The notes below the pieces were generated by a model that worked only from the letters and a program-made list of their open reading frames with translations, made no database searches and was not told the DNA's origin. The translations under genes and the position numbers were made by a program. Below, one piece after another: positions 26,697 to 36,329 of a stretch of 64,000 nucleotides of DNA. Source of the DNA: JBEEJZ01 sp046046915 (GTDB taxonomy: Bacteria > Pseudomonadota > Gammaproteobacteria > Burkholderiales > Burkholderiaceae_C). Numbering within the stretch: the stretch's first letter is position 1; every line of letters begins with the position of its first letter. Location: contig JBJOIT010000007.1 in NCBI GenBank assembly GCA_046046915.1, forward strand, positions 16,549 through 80,548, written 5' to 3'.

Positions 26697-28829
26697 TCAG
26701 GCAGCCAGTCGGGACAGGTCAGCCACACGGTTCATGGCCTCATGCAGGCTCTTGAGCAGGCCCTGGCGGTTGAGGCGCAAGTCCATCTCTTCCGCATTGA
26801 CCATGACTCCGTCAAAAAACGCATCAACGGGTGCGCGCAGGGCTGCCAGCACTTGCAGCGAACCTGTGTAGTCGCCCGCTTCGAAACGAGTCTGAGCCAC
26901 GGGCAGCACCTGTTGCATCTGGGCATACAGGGTTTTTTCAGCCTCTTCCTGCAAGAGCACGGGGCTGACGTGGGCGTCCACCTCGCCGGCCTTCTTCAGG
27001 ATGTTGCCGATGCGTTTGTTGGCGGCGGCCAGCGCAGGGCTCTCGGGCAGGGCGGCGAATGCACGCACGGCTTGCAGACGCTGCGACACTTGGCCCAGAC
27101 GTTGCGGGCGCAGCGCCAGCACCGCATCAACTTCTTGCGCGCTGTAACCCTGCTCACGCAGGGAGCCAGCCAGACGGTCGAACATGAAGTCCAGCAGGGG
27201 CGCGCTGGGGTCGCTGATCAAATCGCCAAAGGCTGGTACGGCGCTGGCCACCAGGCCATCCAGCGCCAGAGGCAGATCACGTTCGACGAGCATGCGTATG
27301 ACCCCCAGCGCGTGGCGGCGCAGGGCAAATGGGTCGCGGTCGCCACTGGGCAAATTGCCGATGCCGAACATGCCCACCAGGGTTTCGAGCTTGTCGGCCA
27401 GCGCGACCACCAAACCTGTGGTGTTGCGCGGCAGCTCATCACCGGCAAAACGCGGCTTGTAATGGTCTTCGATGGCTTGCGCCACCTCGGTAGACAGGCC
27501 ATCGTGACGGGCGTAATAGCCGCCCATGATGCCCTGCAGCTCGGGAAACTCACCCACCATGTCGGTCAGCAAGTCGGTCTTGGCCAGGCGTGCGGCCGTA
27601 TCAGCCTGCTGGGCCAGCTCGCCGCCGCCCAGCTGCTGGGCGATCGCACGGGCAATGGCACGCACACGGGTCATGCGCTCGCCCTGGGTGCCGAGCTTGT
27701 TGTGATAGACCACCTTGTCCAGGCCCTCCACGCGGGCGTCCAGGGTCTTTTTGCGGTCCTGATCGAAGAAGAACTTGGCATCTGCCAGGCGGGGTCGCAC
27801 CACACGCTCGTTACCGCCGGTCACCGCGCTGGTGTCTGCGGGGCTGATGTTGCTCACCACCAAAAACTGGTTGGTGAGCTTGCCGGCGGCATCCAGCAGG
27901 GGAAAGTATTTCTGGTTGGCCTTCATGGTCAGGATCAGGCACTCTTGAGGCACTTCCAGGAACTGGGGCTCAAAAGCGCAGATCAGCACATTGGGGCGTT
28001 CCACCAAGGCCGTGACTTCGTCCAGCAGGGCATCGTCCTCAATGGGCCGGCAGCCACCGCCCACCGAGGCCGCGGCAGCAGCCAACTGGCGCACGATCTC
28101 CGCACGGCGCTCGGCAAACGAGGCAATCACCGCACCGTCACGCGCCAAGATAGCGGCGTAGCTGTCGGCATCTGTCAGCACCACGGGCGACACCGCCGCT
28201 TCAAAGCGGTGGCCTTGCGTGCTGTTGCCCGCACGCAGGCCCAGCGCCCGCACTGGCACCACCGTGCTGCCGTGCAGCGCCACCAAGCCGTGCGCCGGGC
28301 GCACAAAGTTCACGCTGCTCCAGCCGGGCAGATCGCAATCAGCTTCGAGCTGGTAGGTCATGACCTTGGGGATCGGCAGTTTGGCCAGTGAATCTTCCAG
28401 GGCTTTCTGCAATCCGGCTTCCAGCGTGGCGCCACTGACCAGGCTGTCGTAAAACAGGGCTTCGGCTTTGCCGTCCGGGGCACGCTTGAGCGCGGCCACG
28501 GTGGCCGCCGGGTCAGACACATCGGCACCCAGTGCTTGCAGTTTTTTGAGCAAGGCGGGCGTGGCTTCGCCCGCAGCGTTCAGGCCCACGGTCACGGGCA
28601 TCAGCTTTTGCTGCACGGCCTTGTCAGCGGCCTTGGTCGCCACCTGGGTGATGTGTGCGGCCAAACGGCGTGGCGACGCAAAAGGCGTGACCACCGCGTC
28701 GGCGCCTGTCAGGCCATGGGCACGGAGCTGGTCCGCGAGTTGGCTGGCAAAGGCCTCACCCAGCTTCTTGAGCGCCTTGGGTGGCAACTCTTCTACAAAC
28801 AGTTCGATCAGCAGGTTTTGGGTTGTCAT
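26697..28829 (-). CDS. glyS: Glycyl-tRNA synthetase beta subunit
   Basis: A 710-residue subunit of the alpha2beta2-type glycyl-tRNA synthetase, which charges tRNA-Gly. It begins NLLIELFVEELPPKALKKLGEAF, the family start, and carries ECLILTMKANQKYFPLLDAAGKL near residue 295, NERVVRPRLADAKFFFDQDRKKTLD near 335 and GERMTRVRAIAR near 382. The HD-like and anticodon-binding parts complete the C-terminus (YFNGVM-type end FFDGVMVNAEEMDLRLNRQGLL). Length matches the family. It follows glyQ by 3 bp in the same direction. Confidence 0.97.
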   Translation of the reverse strand: MTTQNLLIELFVEELPPKALKKLGEAFASQLADQLRAHGLTGADAVVTPFASPRRLAAHITQVATKAADKAVQQKLMPVTVGLNAAGEATPALLKKLQALGADVSDPAATVAALKRAPDGKAEALFYDSLVSGATLEAGLQKALEDSLAKLPIPKVMTYQLEADCDLPGWSSVNFVRPAHGLVALHGSTVVPVRALGLRAGNSTQGHRFEAAVSPVVLTDADSYAAILARDGAVIASFAERRAEIVRQLAAAAASVGGGCRPIEDDALLDEVTALVERPNVLICAFEPQFLEVPQECLILTMKANQKYFPLLDAAGKLTNQFLVVSNISPADTSAVTGGNERVVRPRLADAKFFFDQDRKKTLDARVEGLDKVVYHNKLGTQGERMTRVRAIARAIAQQLGGGELAQQADTAARLAKTDLLTDMVGEFPELQGIMGGYYARHDGLSTEVAQAIEDHYKPRFAGDELPRNTTGLVVALADKLETLVGMFGIGNLPSGDRDPFALRRHALGVIRMLVERDLPLALDGLVASAVPAFGDLISDPSAPLLDFMFDRLAGSLREQGYSAQEVDAVLALRPQRLGQVSQRLQAVRAFAALPESPALAAANKRIGNILKKAGEVDAHVSPVLLQEEAEKTLYAQMQQVLPVAQTRFEAGDYTGSLQVLAALRAPVDAFFDGVMVNAEEMDLRLNRQGLLKSLHEAMNRVADLSRLAA

Positions 28830-28832
28830 GGT

Positions 28833-29753
28833 TCAGGCCGCCTTCTTGCTCATTTGCTCCACCCAGGCGCGCGGCGCCAGCGGAAAGCCCAGTCGTTCGC
28901 GGCTGTCAAAGTAACTTTGGGCCACACTGCGGGCCAGGTTGCGGATGCGGCCTATGAAGGCGGCTCGTTCGGTCACGCTGATGGCGCCCCGGGCATCCAG
29001 CAAATTGAAACTGTGCGCCGCTTTGAGCACCTGCTCATAAGCCGGCAGGGCCAGTTGTTGTTCCATCAGATGCTTGGCCTGCTTCTCATGCGCATTGAAG
29101 GCCGTGAACAGAAAATCCGCGTCGCTGTGTTCGAAGTTGTAGGTGGACTGCTCCACTTCGTTTTGCTTGTAGACGTCGCCATAGGTCAGGCGGGTACCGT
29201 CCGGGGCTTCGGTCCAGGTCAGGTTGTAGACGTTGTCCACGCCCTGCAGATACATGGCCAAGCGCTCCAGGCCGTAGGTGATTTCACCCGTGATGGGCTT
29301 GCAATCGATACCGCCCACTTGCTGGAAGTAGGTGAACTGCGTCACTTCCATGCCGTTGAGCCAGACCTCCCAGCCCAGGCCCCAGGCGCCCAGGGTTGGG
29401 TTTTCCCAGTCGTCCTCGACAAAACGGATGTCGTTTTTCTTGAGGTCAAATCCCAGGGCTTCAAGGCTACCCAGATACAGCTCCAGAATGTTGCTGGGCG
29501 CGGGCTTCAGCACCACCTGGTACTGGTAGTAGTGCTGCAGACGATTGGGGTTTTCGCCATAGCGGCCATCCTTGGGGCGGCGGCTGGGCTGCACGTAGGC
29601 AGCCTTCCAGGGCTCGGGACCCAGGGCTCGCAAGAAGGTGGCGGTGTGCGAAGTGCCTGCACCGACCTCCATGTCATAGGGCTGCAGCAAAGCGCAGCCC
29701 TGCTCGGCCCAGTAGGACTGCAATTTCAGGATGATTTGTTGGAAGGTCAACAT
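28833..29753 (-). CDS. glyQ: Glycyl-tRNA synthetase alpha subunit
   Basis: A 306-residue catalytic subunit of bacterial glycyl-tRNA synthetase. Family sequence starts with MLTFQQIILKLQSYWAEQGCALLQPYDMEVGAGTSHTATFLRAL (stated in parts), and RRPKDGRYGENPNRLQHYYQ, the class II motif region, follows near residue 60. ATG 29753 is the family start; an open frame reaches 29840 but those 29 residues are not conserved. It lies downstream of lnt and directly upstream of glyS. Confidence 0.97.
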   Translation of the reverse strand: MLTFQQIILKLQSYWAEQGCALLQPYDMEVGAGTSHTATFLRALGPEPWKAAYVQPSRRPKDGRYGENPNRLQHYYQYQVVLKPAPSNILELYLGSLEALGFDLKKNDIRFVEDDWENPTLGAWGLGWEVWLNGMEVTQFTYFQQVGGIDCKPITGEITYGLERLAMYLQGVDNVYNLTWTEAPDGTRLTYGDVYKQNEVEQSTYNFEHSDADFLFTAFNAHEKQAKHLMEQQLALPAYEQVLKAAHSFNLLDARGAISVTERAAFIGRIRNLARSVAQSYFDSRERLGFPLAPRAWVEQMSKKAA

Positions 29754-29867
29754 AGCAAAGGGCGCGAACGCCTCGAATCTCTCTGGTCTGTGGCCGCCCC
29801 GGCGGGGCCCGCACGCGAAGCCGCAGATTTTACGGGGCAACGCGCGCCCCGTTGGGGCTGGGCGGCC

Positions 29868-31427
29868 TCAGGCCTGTGCTGCCGATTGCGCTTTTCGGCG
29901 CACGGCCCAGGTGGCCAACACCACCGCAGCGCATGCCAACCACACCGGCCACTGCCCCCAGCGGGAGACCCACCAGGCAAAAGGCGTGATCCCCGTGCGC
30001 CCCGTCACCTCGCCCAGGAGCACGCCCCTGGTGTGGCGTGGGAGGGCCTGGGTCACTCGGCCCATGTGGTCGATGATGGCGGTGTCTCCGGTGTTGGTGG
30101 CGCGAATCACAGGGCGTTCAAACTCCAGCGCCCGCATGCGGCTGATGTGGCGGTGCTGATCCAGCGCCACGGTGTTACCAAACCAGGCCAGGTTGCTCAC
30201 ATTCACCAGCACGGTGGGCGCTTGATCTGGCAGCAGAAAACGGGCGCCCAGCTCCTCGCCAAACAAGTCCTCGTAGCAGACATTGGGCGCCAAACGCTGG
30301 CCTTGCCACTCAAAGGAAGTCTGGCCCACACTGCCACGATTGAAGTCGCCCAAAGGAATGTTCATTAAGTTGGTGAACCACCGAAACAAGGGGGGAATGA
30401 ACTCGCCGAAGGGCACCAGGTGGTGTTTGTCGTATTGGTAATAGCCCACCCCGGCGGCTGGCACAGGCTTCAGGCCCACCACGGAATTGGTGTAGCCCTG
30501 GGCCAGGTCGCCCAAGGGCATGCCCAACAAGGCAGCCTGTGAACCAGACGCAAAAGCGCGGTTCAAAGCGGGCCAGTAGTCCGGTGGCAACTGCTGAGGC
30601 AGCAGGGGCAAAGCGGTCTCAGGCGCCACCACCAGCGCCGCCGGCTGTACCCGCAACTGCTCGCCGTACCACTGCAAGGCATCGGCGACCCCGGTGCCCA
30701 TCTGAAACTTCTCGTCTTGTGCAATGTTGCCCTGCAACAAGGCCACGCTCAGGCCACCGTTGGCCACGCTATAACTGGGCAAGGGCGTCGGGCTCCACCA
30801 GAACGCAGGGCTCACCAGCACCACGCCCGCCAGCACTTGCCACCTCTTAGGCCTAGCCCACACACCCGCCAGGACTGCCGCGACGAAGGCCACCAAAGCG
30901 GTAAGTCCGTAGGCCCCCAGCCACTTCACCAGCACCCCCAGCCCGTTGACATGGGCATAAGCAGCAGCACCCCAGCCAAATCCGGTCAACCAGGTGCCCC
31001 GCGCCATTTCGGCCATCGTCCACAGTGCGGCAAACAGCGCTGAGCGCGCCCAAACACCGCTGGGCGCGATGGCACGGTAGACAGCACCCGCCAGCGCGTA
31101 ATACGCGGCCAGCGCTAGCGCCAGCGCCAGCACTGCCAAGGCAGCCAAGGGGGCGCTCAGATCACCATAGGTGTTCATGGCGACAAACAGCCACCAGAAG
31201 GTGCCGACCAGCCAGCTGGTGGCAAACACCCAAGCCCTTGCAGCTGCCTGCCCAGGCGACTGGGCTACCTGGAGCTGTGCCACCAACACCGCCATGGCCA
31301 ACAGTTGCAGCCAGCCTGCGGGCTCGTGGTTCCAGGGTGTGGACAACGCCAGGGCATGGGCCAGGCCGGCCATGACGAGGAACAGACCGGACCAAGTCAA
31401 CGGGTACAAGGCCTTGCGATGCGTCAA
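29868..31427 (-). CDS. lnt: Apolipoprotein N-acyltransferase
   Basis: A protein of about 519 residues that N-acylates the Cys of lipoproteins at the periplasmic face of the inner membrane. Six to seven N-terminal helices (about 10-210) are followed by a nitrilase-type domain. The catalytic triad is visible: Glu in VVAPETALPLLP, Lys in YDKHHLVPFGEFIPPL and Cys in NVCYEDLFGEELG. The start is uncertain. TTG 31427 overlaps the corC stop as TTGA, and a GTG at 31451 is also in frame; no ATG fits except at 31499, deep inside corC. The gene is coupled to corC, a common lnt neighbour. Confidence 0.93.
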   Translation of the reverse strand: MTHRKALYPLTWSGLFLVMAGLAHALALSTPWNHEPAGWLQLLAMAVLVAQLQVAQSPGQAAARAWVFATSWLVGTFWWLFVAMNTYGDLSAPLAALAVLALALALAAYYALAGAVYRAIAPSGVWARSALFAALWTMAEMARGTWLTGFGWGAAAYAHVNGLGVLVKWLGAYGLTALVAFVAAVLAGVWARPKRWQVLAGVVLVSPAFWWSPTPLPSYSVANGGLSVALLQGNIAQDEKFQMGTGVADALQWYGEQLRVQPAALVVAPETALPLLPQQLPPDYWPALNRAFASGSQAALLGMPLGDLAQGYTNSVVGLKPVPAAGVGYYQYDKHHLVPFGEFIPPLFRWFTNLMNIPLGDFNRGSVGQTSFEWQGQRLAPNVCYEDLFGEELGARFLLPDQAPTVLVNVSNLAWFGNTVALDQHRHISRMRALEFERPVIRATNTGDTAIIDHMGRVTQALPRHTRGVLLGEVTGRTGITPFAWWVSRWGQWPVWLACAAVVLATWAVRRKAQSAAQA

Positions 31428-32281
31428 GGGCTGGGCGAGACCTTGAACCACTTGACCGCGCCGCCACGCGTGTGCAGCACCACAAAATCCAGGCCACACA
31501 GGCTGTAGCGCTCGCCGCGCTTGGGCACATGGCCCATTTCATGCGCAATCAGACCGCCAATGGTGTCGAATTCGTCCTCGGGGTCGGCCCCCACCAGCGT
31601 GACGCCAAAAGCATCGTTCACCCGGTCGATGGCAATGTCGCCACTGACGCGGTAGGTGCGGTCGGCCAGCGCGTAGATGTCGCCAGGATTCTCGGGAAGA
31701 TCAAACTCATCCTCGATCTCCCCCACGATTTGTTCCAGCACGTCCTCAATGGTGATGAGCCCGGCGACACGACCGAACTCGTCTATCACGATGGCCAGAT
31801 GGTTGCGGTTGCCCCGGAACTCGCGCAGCAGGTCGTTCAGACCTTTACTCTCTGGCACAAAAACAGCTGGCCGTAGCAGGGCACGAATATTGAGCTCCGG
31901 CGCCCGCTGCAACTTGAGCAGATCCTTTGCCAGTAGGATGCCAATGATGTTTTCGCGATCCCCCTCAAACACTGGAAAGCGCGAGTGCGCCGTGTCGATC
32001 ACCACATGCAGCATGGTGTCCATGGGCGCCTGAATGTCGAGCAGGTCCATGCGGGTGGCTGGCACCATGACTTCGCCTGCGCTCATTTCTGCCATGCGAA
32101 TCACGCCTTCGAGCATGTTGCGCGACTCGGCGTCGATCACATGGTTGTCCTCGGCATCGGCCAAGGTTTCCATCAGTTCAGCGGTTGAATCCGGGCCGGG
32201 ATGGATAAATTCGGCCAGCTTTTGCAGAAATGTGCGCTTGTCTTCCCGTTCGGAAGGGCGCGCAGGATGAGGGTCGGACAC
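31424..32281 (-). CDS. corC: CorC/HlyC family protein with paired CBS domains
   Basis: A 285-residue soluble protein: an N-terminal variable segment, two CBS domains (about 65-185, beginning GEVMVPATRMDLLDIQAPM), and a C-terminal CorC_HlyC domain (about 200-280, YRVSGDIAIDRVNDAFGV and DTIGGLIAHEMGHVPKRGE). It lacks the DUF21 membrane domain of larger CNNM transporters, as in E. coli CorC/YbeX. Roles in Mg2+/Co2+ efflux and, more recently, in ribosome-related phenotypes are described for the family. It is immediately upstream of lnt, the same linkage as ybeX-lnt in E. coli. Confidence 0.92.
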   Translation of the reverse strand: MSDPHPARPSEREDKRTFLQKLAEFIHPGPDSTAELMETLADAEDNHVIDAESRNMLEGVIRMAEMSAGEVMVPATRMDLLDIQAPMDTMLHVVIDTAHSRFPVFEGDRENIIGILLAKDLLKLQRAPELNIRALLRPAVFVPESKGLNDLLREFRGNRNHLAIVIDEFGRVAGLITIEDVLEQIVGEIEDEFDLPENPGDIYALADRTYRVSGDIAIDRVNDAFGVTLVGADPEDEFDTIGGLIAHEMGHVPKRGERYSLCGLDFVVLHTRGGAVKWFKVSPSP

Positions 32282-32343
32282 TGCGGTTTGGCGGATTCGC
32301 CGTTGTTTCGATGCCTCTAGGATAGCGGATGGATCTGACAGCC

Positions 32344-33063
32344 TTATGGCGACAGTTCGCGTGCTGCCTTGAGCAAACGCTCGCGCAGGGTGCGAAACTG
32401 CCCAAACACCTGCCGCAACTGGCGGGCATGTAGCTTGAGCTGGTAGTCGGTTTGAGCCACTTGCTCATCGATCAGGGCAGAAACGCGGCTGTCCAGCGTC
32501 GCGGGTAAAAGCTGCAAGTGCGCTTCAGTCTCAGTGCCCTGACGTTCGACAGCGGCGCCCACAACGTGGGCAATACGCACCATGGCCGTGTTTTCGCTCA
32601 AAGCGTGAATCTGCAACTGAGTGACACCCTCATTGCGCGCATGGGTCACAGCGCGTTCAATCAGGCGCAGGCCATAACCCCGTCCCCGGGCTGAGGCCGC
32701 CACGGATACGCCAAACTCGGCCGCAGGCTCCTGTCCCCAGCGTTGCACAAAGGCCAGATGCGCCATCGCCAACAGTTCAAGCTTGCGGTTGAAGATGCCA
32801 AAAATGGTATCCAGGTCGAAATGCAGGCTGTCGGTGTAGCGCCGAATCTGGTCATCGCTGGCCATGTGCCCAAAACGCAGGTAGCGGTCACGCTCGGGGA
32901 GTGCAAGCAAATGCCGGGTCACCTGTTCACGGTGTTCAGTCCCCAATCGCCGTATGGGCACCAAGCCCGCGCGGCGATCCGAATCGCTGTGGGCACCAGA
33001 GACAGCGTCCTCGCTCCTAGCGCTGGCTGATGTTGGAGGCAAATCCTTGGGTGGCGTGGTCAT
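32344..33063 (-). CDS. GNAT-family N-acetyltransferase
   Basis: A 239-residue protein. A polar N-terminal stretch of about 35 residues precedes a GNAT fold (about 38-185). The acetyl-CoA-binding loop reads SARGRGYGLRLIERAV near residue 130, and the strand before it is EFGVSVAASAR. A C-terminal helix (QLKLHARQLRQVFGQFRTLRERLL) follows. The substrate is unknown. It lies between corC and cheB on the same strand, 91 bp downstream of cheB; whether it belongs to the chemotaxis operon is not evident. Confidence 0.78.
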   Translation of the reverse strand: MTTPPKDLPPTSASARSEDAVSGAHSDSDRRAGLVPIRRLGTEHREQVTRHLLALPERDRYLRFGHMASDDQIRRYTDSLHFDLDTIFGIFNRKLELLAMAHLAFVQRWGQEPAAEFGVSVAASARGRGYGLRLIERAVTHARNEGVTQLQIHALSENTAMVRIAHVVGAAVERQGTETEAHLQLLPATLDSRVSALIDEQVAQTDYQLKLHARQLRQVFGQFRTLRERLLKAARELSP

Positions 33064-33154
33064 GCATGAAATATAAGGGTTAACCCTAGATTTGCACGAA
33101 ACACTATCAAAACCCTAGCACATTGGGGGCCATCCCCCAATCGCAGCGGAGCGC

Positions 33155-34240
33155 TCAGACCCGGTAACGGTCGACGGACCCGCGCAATTTGGCCATCAGC
33201 GCACCGGCAATGGCGGTGACAGGCAGGACTTCGTCAGCAGCACCGTGGGCGATGGCTTCACGTGGCATGCCAAACACGATGCAACTGGCCTCGTCTTGCA
33301 CAAAGTTGTAGCTGCCCGCATCCTTCATCTCACGCATGGCCTTGGCCCCGTCAGCCCCCATGCCGGTGAGCATGATGCCGTAGGCATTGCGCCCCACCAG
33401 CGCTGCCGCCGACTTGAACAGAACCTCCACCGAAGGCTTGTGCCGGTTCACCGGCTCGCCATCTTCCACCACCGCCACATAGTTGGCGCCGCTGCGGCCA
33501 ATACGAAATTGTTTGCCTCCCGGCGCAATATAGGCATGCCCCGGCAAGATGCGCTCGCCGTTTTCGGCCTCTTTCACCGTCATTTGACACAAGCTGTTCA
33601 AACGGGCCGCAAAACTGGTGGTAAAGCCAGGCGGCATGTGTTGTGTGATGGCAATGGCCGGGCAATCTGCCGGCAGGCGTATCAGTACCTCTTTGACGGC
33701 CTCAGTGCCACCGGTCGACGAGCCGATACAGATCAACTTCTCGGTAGACAGTCGCCCCATCAGGGCGGGTGCAGACTCGGTGCTGGCGGGTTTGCTGGGC
33801 AGCCCGGCCGTAGGGGCGATAGCCGCGCGTTTGATACGCGCCGCAGCCGCCACGCGAATCTTGTCGACGATCATGCCGGCGAGCTCCTTGATGCCGTCGG
33901 TCAGACCTATACGCGGTTTGGCCACAAAGTCGACCGCGCCCAGCTCCAGCGCGCGCATGGTGACCTCGGCGCCGCGTTCGGTCAAGGTCGAAATCATGAC
34001 CACCGGCATGGGCCGCAGGCGCATGAGCCGACCCAGAAAATCAAGGCCATCCATGCGGGGCATTTCCACGTCCAGGGTGATCACGTCCGGGTTGAGCTCA
34101 CGAATCATTTCACGCGCGATCAGCGGGTCATTGGCCGTGCCCACACATTCCATGTCCGCTTGCCGATTGATGATTTCAGCCAACAGGCTACGAACCAAGG
34201 CCGAATCATCTACCACCACCACTCGAATCTTCTTCAACAC
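33155..34240 (-). CDS. cheB: Chemotaxis methylesterase/glutamine deamidase
   Basis: A protein of about 361 residues that demethylates chemoreceptors and so adapts the signal. The receiver domain (about 1-125) has VVVDDSALVR and the phospho-accepting Asp in VITLDVEMPRMDG. The methylesterase domain has the catalytic Ser in CIGSSTGGTEAVKEVL, His in AITQHMPPGFT and Asp in TGMGADGAKAM. The start is ambiguous: GTG 34240 or TTG 34237 (MKKIRVVVVDDS) both lie behind GAGGGG, and a TTG at 34252 overlaps the cheD stop. It is the last che gene of the operon. Confidence 0.96.
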   Translation of the reverse strand: MLKKIRVVVVDDSALVRSLLAEIINRQADMECVGTANDPLIAREMIRELNPDVITLDVEMPRMDGLDFLGRLMRLRPMPVVMISTLTERGAEVTMRALELGAVDFVAKPRIGLTDGIKELAGMIVDKIRVAAAARIKRAAIAPTAGLPSKPASTESAPALMGRLSTEKLICIGSSTGGTEAVKEVLIRLPADCPAIAITQHMPPGFTTSFAARLNSLCQMTVKEAENGERILPGHAYIAPGGKQFRIGRSGANYVAVVEDGEPVNRHKPSVEVLFKSAAALVGRNAYGIMLTGMGADGAKAMREMKDAGSYNFVQDEASCIVFGMPREAIAHGAADEVLPVTAIAGALMAKLRGSVDRYRV

Positions 34241-34248
34241 CAGCCCCC

Positions 34249-34950
34249 TCAAAACAGATCGACAGACCCACCGGCCGTGGACTTGGCCACGCTTGCGGCA
34301 TTGCCCCGGCGCTCTTCCACCGCCAAGGACTCGGGGTGAGAGTGAGCCAGGCGCTTGACCAGTGCCTTGCCGGTCACCGGAAAAAAGCAGACTTTGCGCG
34401 GATGGATGTCCAGGACGTCCTGAGACACCACCGGGATGCGCTCAGTGGCCAGGTAGTCACGCACAAAAGCTGTGTTGCGCTCGCCCACGTTCATGGACGT
34501 GAATCCGGCCATGACCTGCGCGCCGCCAAAAATCTTGGCCTGCATGGTCTCCCGGCGCGCGCCTTGCTTGATCAGTTCATTGATCAGCAATTCCATCGCA
34601 TATGAGCCATATCGGCCAGATCCATCACCTGTGTCCCCATCCGGCAGCATAAAGTGATTCATCCCCCCGACGCGAGCCGGGCCATCCCAAATGCAGGCGG
34701 CGATGCAGGACCCCAGCACCGTCATGATGACCACATCCTGGCTGGAGACAAAGTACTCGCCGGGCAAGACCTTGACCGCGTCGTACTGAAAGTGGTGATC
34801 GGTGAAAAAGAAGGATGCCTCGCCGGGCTTGCGAGGCTGCGCCTTGAGCTGGTCCACCCGCGAGACACGGCCATCGGCATACACCTTGGGCGCGGCATTC
34901 GCCAGCGCGGGACGCGCCTTGAGGGCAGCAAAACTGGGAGGAGACTGCAT
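34249..34950 (-). CDS. cheD: Chemoreceptor glutamine deamidase
   Basis: A 233-residue CheD that deamidates glutamines on chemoreceptors to make methylation sites. The catalytic Cys is in VIMTVLGSCIAACIWD, the His in VGGMNHFMLPDG and a Thr-containing FTSMNVGERNTAFV segment follows. The N-terminal ~65 residues (SFAALKARPALANAAPKVYADG) are an extension relative to short CheD proteins, as in other betaproteobacteria. The start lies 2 bp from the cheR stop and the stop overlaps the cheB start region. Confidence 0.95.
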   Translation of the reverse strand: MQSPPSFAALKARPALANAAPKVYADGRVSRVDQLKAQPRKPGEASFFFTDHHFQYDAVKVLPGEYFVSSQDVVIMTVLGSCIAACIWDGPARVGGMNHFMLPDGDTGDGSGRYGSYAMELLINELIKQGARRETMQAKIFGGAQVMAGFTSMNVGERNTAFVRDYLATERIPVVSQDVLDIHPRKVCFFPVTGKALVKRLAHSHPESLAVEERRGNAASVAKSTAGGSVDLF

Positions 34951-34952
34951 GC

Positions 34953-35831
34953 TCAGCGCCGCTCGTAAACCGTCTTGCCCTTGAGCACAAACAAATCGCG
35001 TGAGTCACCAAAATTCTCGGCGTGCCCCACAAACAACAAGCCACCCGGCTTGAGCACACGGTGGATGCGCTCCAGCACCTGGCGCTGGGTTGGGCCATCA
35101 AAGTAAATCATCACGTTGCGGCAGAACACCACATCGAAAGGCTCACGAAACGGCCAGTCGTCGCGAATCAGGTTGACACTGATGAAGTCGATAGGTCTTT
35201 GCAGCTCAGGCCTAACTCGCACCATGCCTTCATTGGCACCCTTGCCACGCATGAAGAAGCGCTGCAGCTGCTCGGTACTGAGGTTCTTGGTACTGTCAAT
35301 CTTGTAGACGCCGTTGGCTGCTGTCGCCAAGACCTTGGAGTCGATATCGCTGGCCGTCAGGGAAAAGGTCCCCTTGGGGCCCAGCGTCTCCAGCGCCGTC
35401 ATGACGATGGAATAGGGTTCCTCGCCAGTGGACGCAGCACTGCACCACACCTTCCAGGGCGTCCCGGCCGGGCGAGACTTCAAGTGTTGGGCCAGCACCT
35501 CGAAGTGATGGTGCTCCCGAAAGAACGAGGTCAGATTGGTGGTGAGGGCGTTAATGAACTCCTGCCACTCCGGCCCATCGTGGTTTTCGAGCCAACCCAG
35601 GTAATCGTTGAAGCTCTGGAACCCTTTTTCACGCAAACGACGCGACAGGCGGCTGTACACCATGGCGTGTTTGCCGTCATGCAAGCTGATGCCGGCACGC
35701 TGATAAATGAGTTTCTGGACACGATCAAAGTCAGCGCTGGTCCAGGTGAACTCCCGATTCGCCTCTGTGGATGCGACCTCCGGACGGGGTCGCAAAGCGG
35801 AAGCCCGCGCCGCTGGTGGCTTAAGACTCAC
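34953..35831 (-). CDS. cheR: Chemotaxis protein methyltransferase
   Basis: A 292-residue SAM-dependent methyltransferase that methylates glutamates of chemoreceptors. The N-terminal helical domain (FDRVQKLIYQRAGISLHDGKHAMVYSRLSRRLR, about 34-66) is followed by the SAM-binding core with VWCSAASTGEEPYSIVM and VFCRNVMIYFDGPTQRQVLERIH, and ends GGLLFVGHAENF. There is a 30-residue basic N-terminal extension. The start overlaps the cheW stop by 11 bp. Confidence 0.96.
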   Translation of the reverse strand: MSLKPPAARASALRPRPEVASTEANREFTWTSADFDRVQKLIYQRAGISLHDGKHAMVYSRLSRRLREKGFQSFNDYLGWLENHDGPEWQEFINALTTNLTSFFREHHHFEVLAQHLKSRPAGTPWKVWCSAASTGEEPYSIVMTALETLGPKGTFSLTASDIDSKVLATAANGVYKIDSTKNLSTEQLQRFFMRGKGANEGMVRVRPELQRPIDFISVNLIRDDWPFREPFDVVFCRNVMIYFDGPTQRQVLERIHRVLKPGGLLFVGHAENFGDSRDLFVLKGKTVYERR

Positions 35832-36309
35832 TGACGAGTCCCATGTCAGGGCTGGACATCAGATGCTCAATGTCCAACAGGATCAGCATGCGCTCGCCAA
35901 ACGAGCCCAGCCCCACGACGGCGCTGCTGTCGATCATGCTGTCAATGTCGGGCGCTGGGCGCACGTTCTCTGCAGGAATCTCCATCACGTCGCTGACCGA
36001 ATCCACCACCACACCCACGATGCGCTGACGCAGATTGAGAATGATCACCACGGTGGAGGTGTCGTAATTGGCACTGGCACACGCAAACTTGAGCCGCATG
36101 TCCACGATCGGCACGATGGTGCCGCGCAGGTTGATCACACCCTTGAGAAAGTCCGGTGCATTTGCAATGCGGGTTGGCCGCTCGTAGCCGCGGATTTCCT
36201 GCACCTTCAGGATGTCGATCCCATACTCTTCGCGGTCCAGACGAAAGGTCAGGTACTCGCGTGCGCCGACGGCACTTGCATGTTCCAGTTTTTCCATGGC
36301 ACCCATCAT
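35821..36309 (-). CDS. cheW: Chemotaxis coupling protein
   Basis: A 162-residue adaptor linking receptors to CheA. It is a single CheW domain with EYLTFRLDREEYGIDILKVQEIRGYE at the start, NLRGTIVPIVDMRLKF near residue 77 (the receptor-binding RGxxxPxxDL motif) and VGVVVDSVSDVMEI near 106. Order cheA-cheW-cheR is as in the usual betaproteobacterial operon. Confidence 0.96.
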   Translation of the reverse strand: MMGAMEKLEHASAVGAREYLTFRLDREEYGIDILKVQEIRGYERPTRIANAPDFLKGVINLRGTIVPIVDMRLKFACASANYDTSTVVIILNLRQRIVGVVVDSVSDVMEIPAENVRPAPDIDSMIDSSAVVGLGSFGERMLILLDIEHLMSSPDMGLVSES

Positions 36310-36329
36310 TTACCCCTTGTTGAGCATCA

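Noticed and set aside
26742..28391. A 549-codon plus-strand frame opposite glyS
   Set aside because: It is the reverse shadow of glyS; composition is skewed to Gln, His and Gly and no domain is visible.
29825..29850. Terminator between lnt and glyQ (ACGGGGC/GCCCCGT hairpin)
   Set aside because: On the transcribed minus strand the hairpin is followed by A residues rather than a T-run, so it is not a clear intrinsic terminator.
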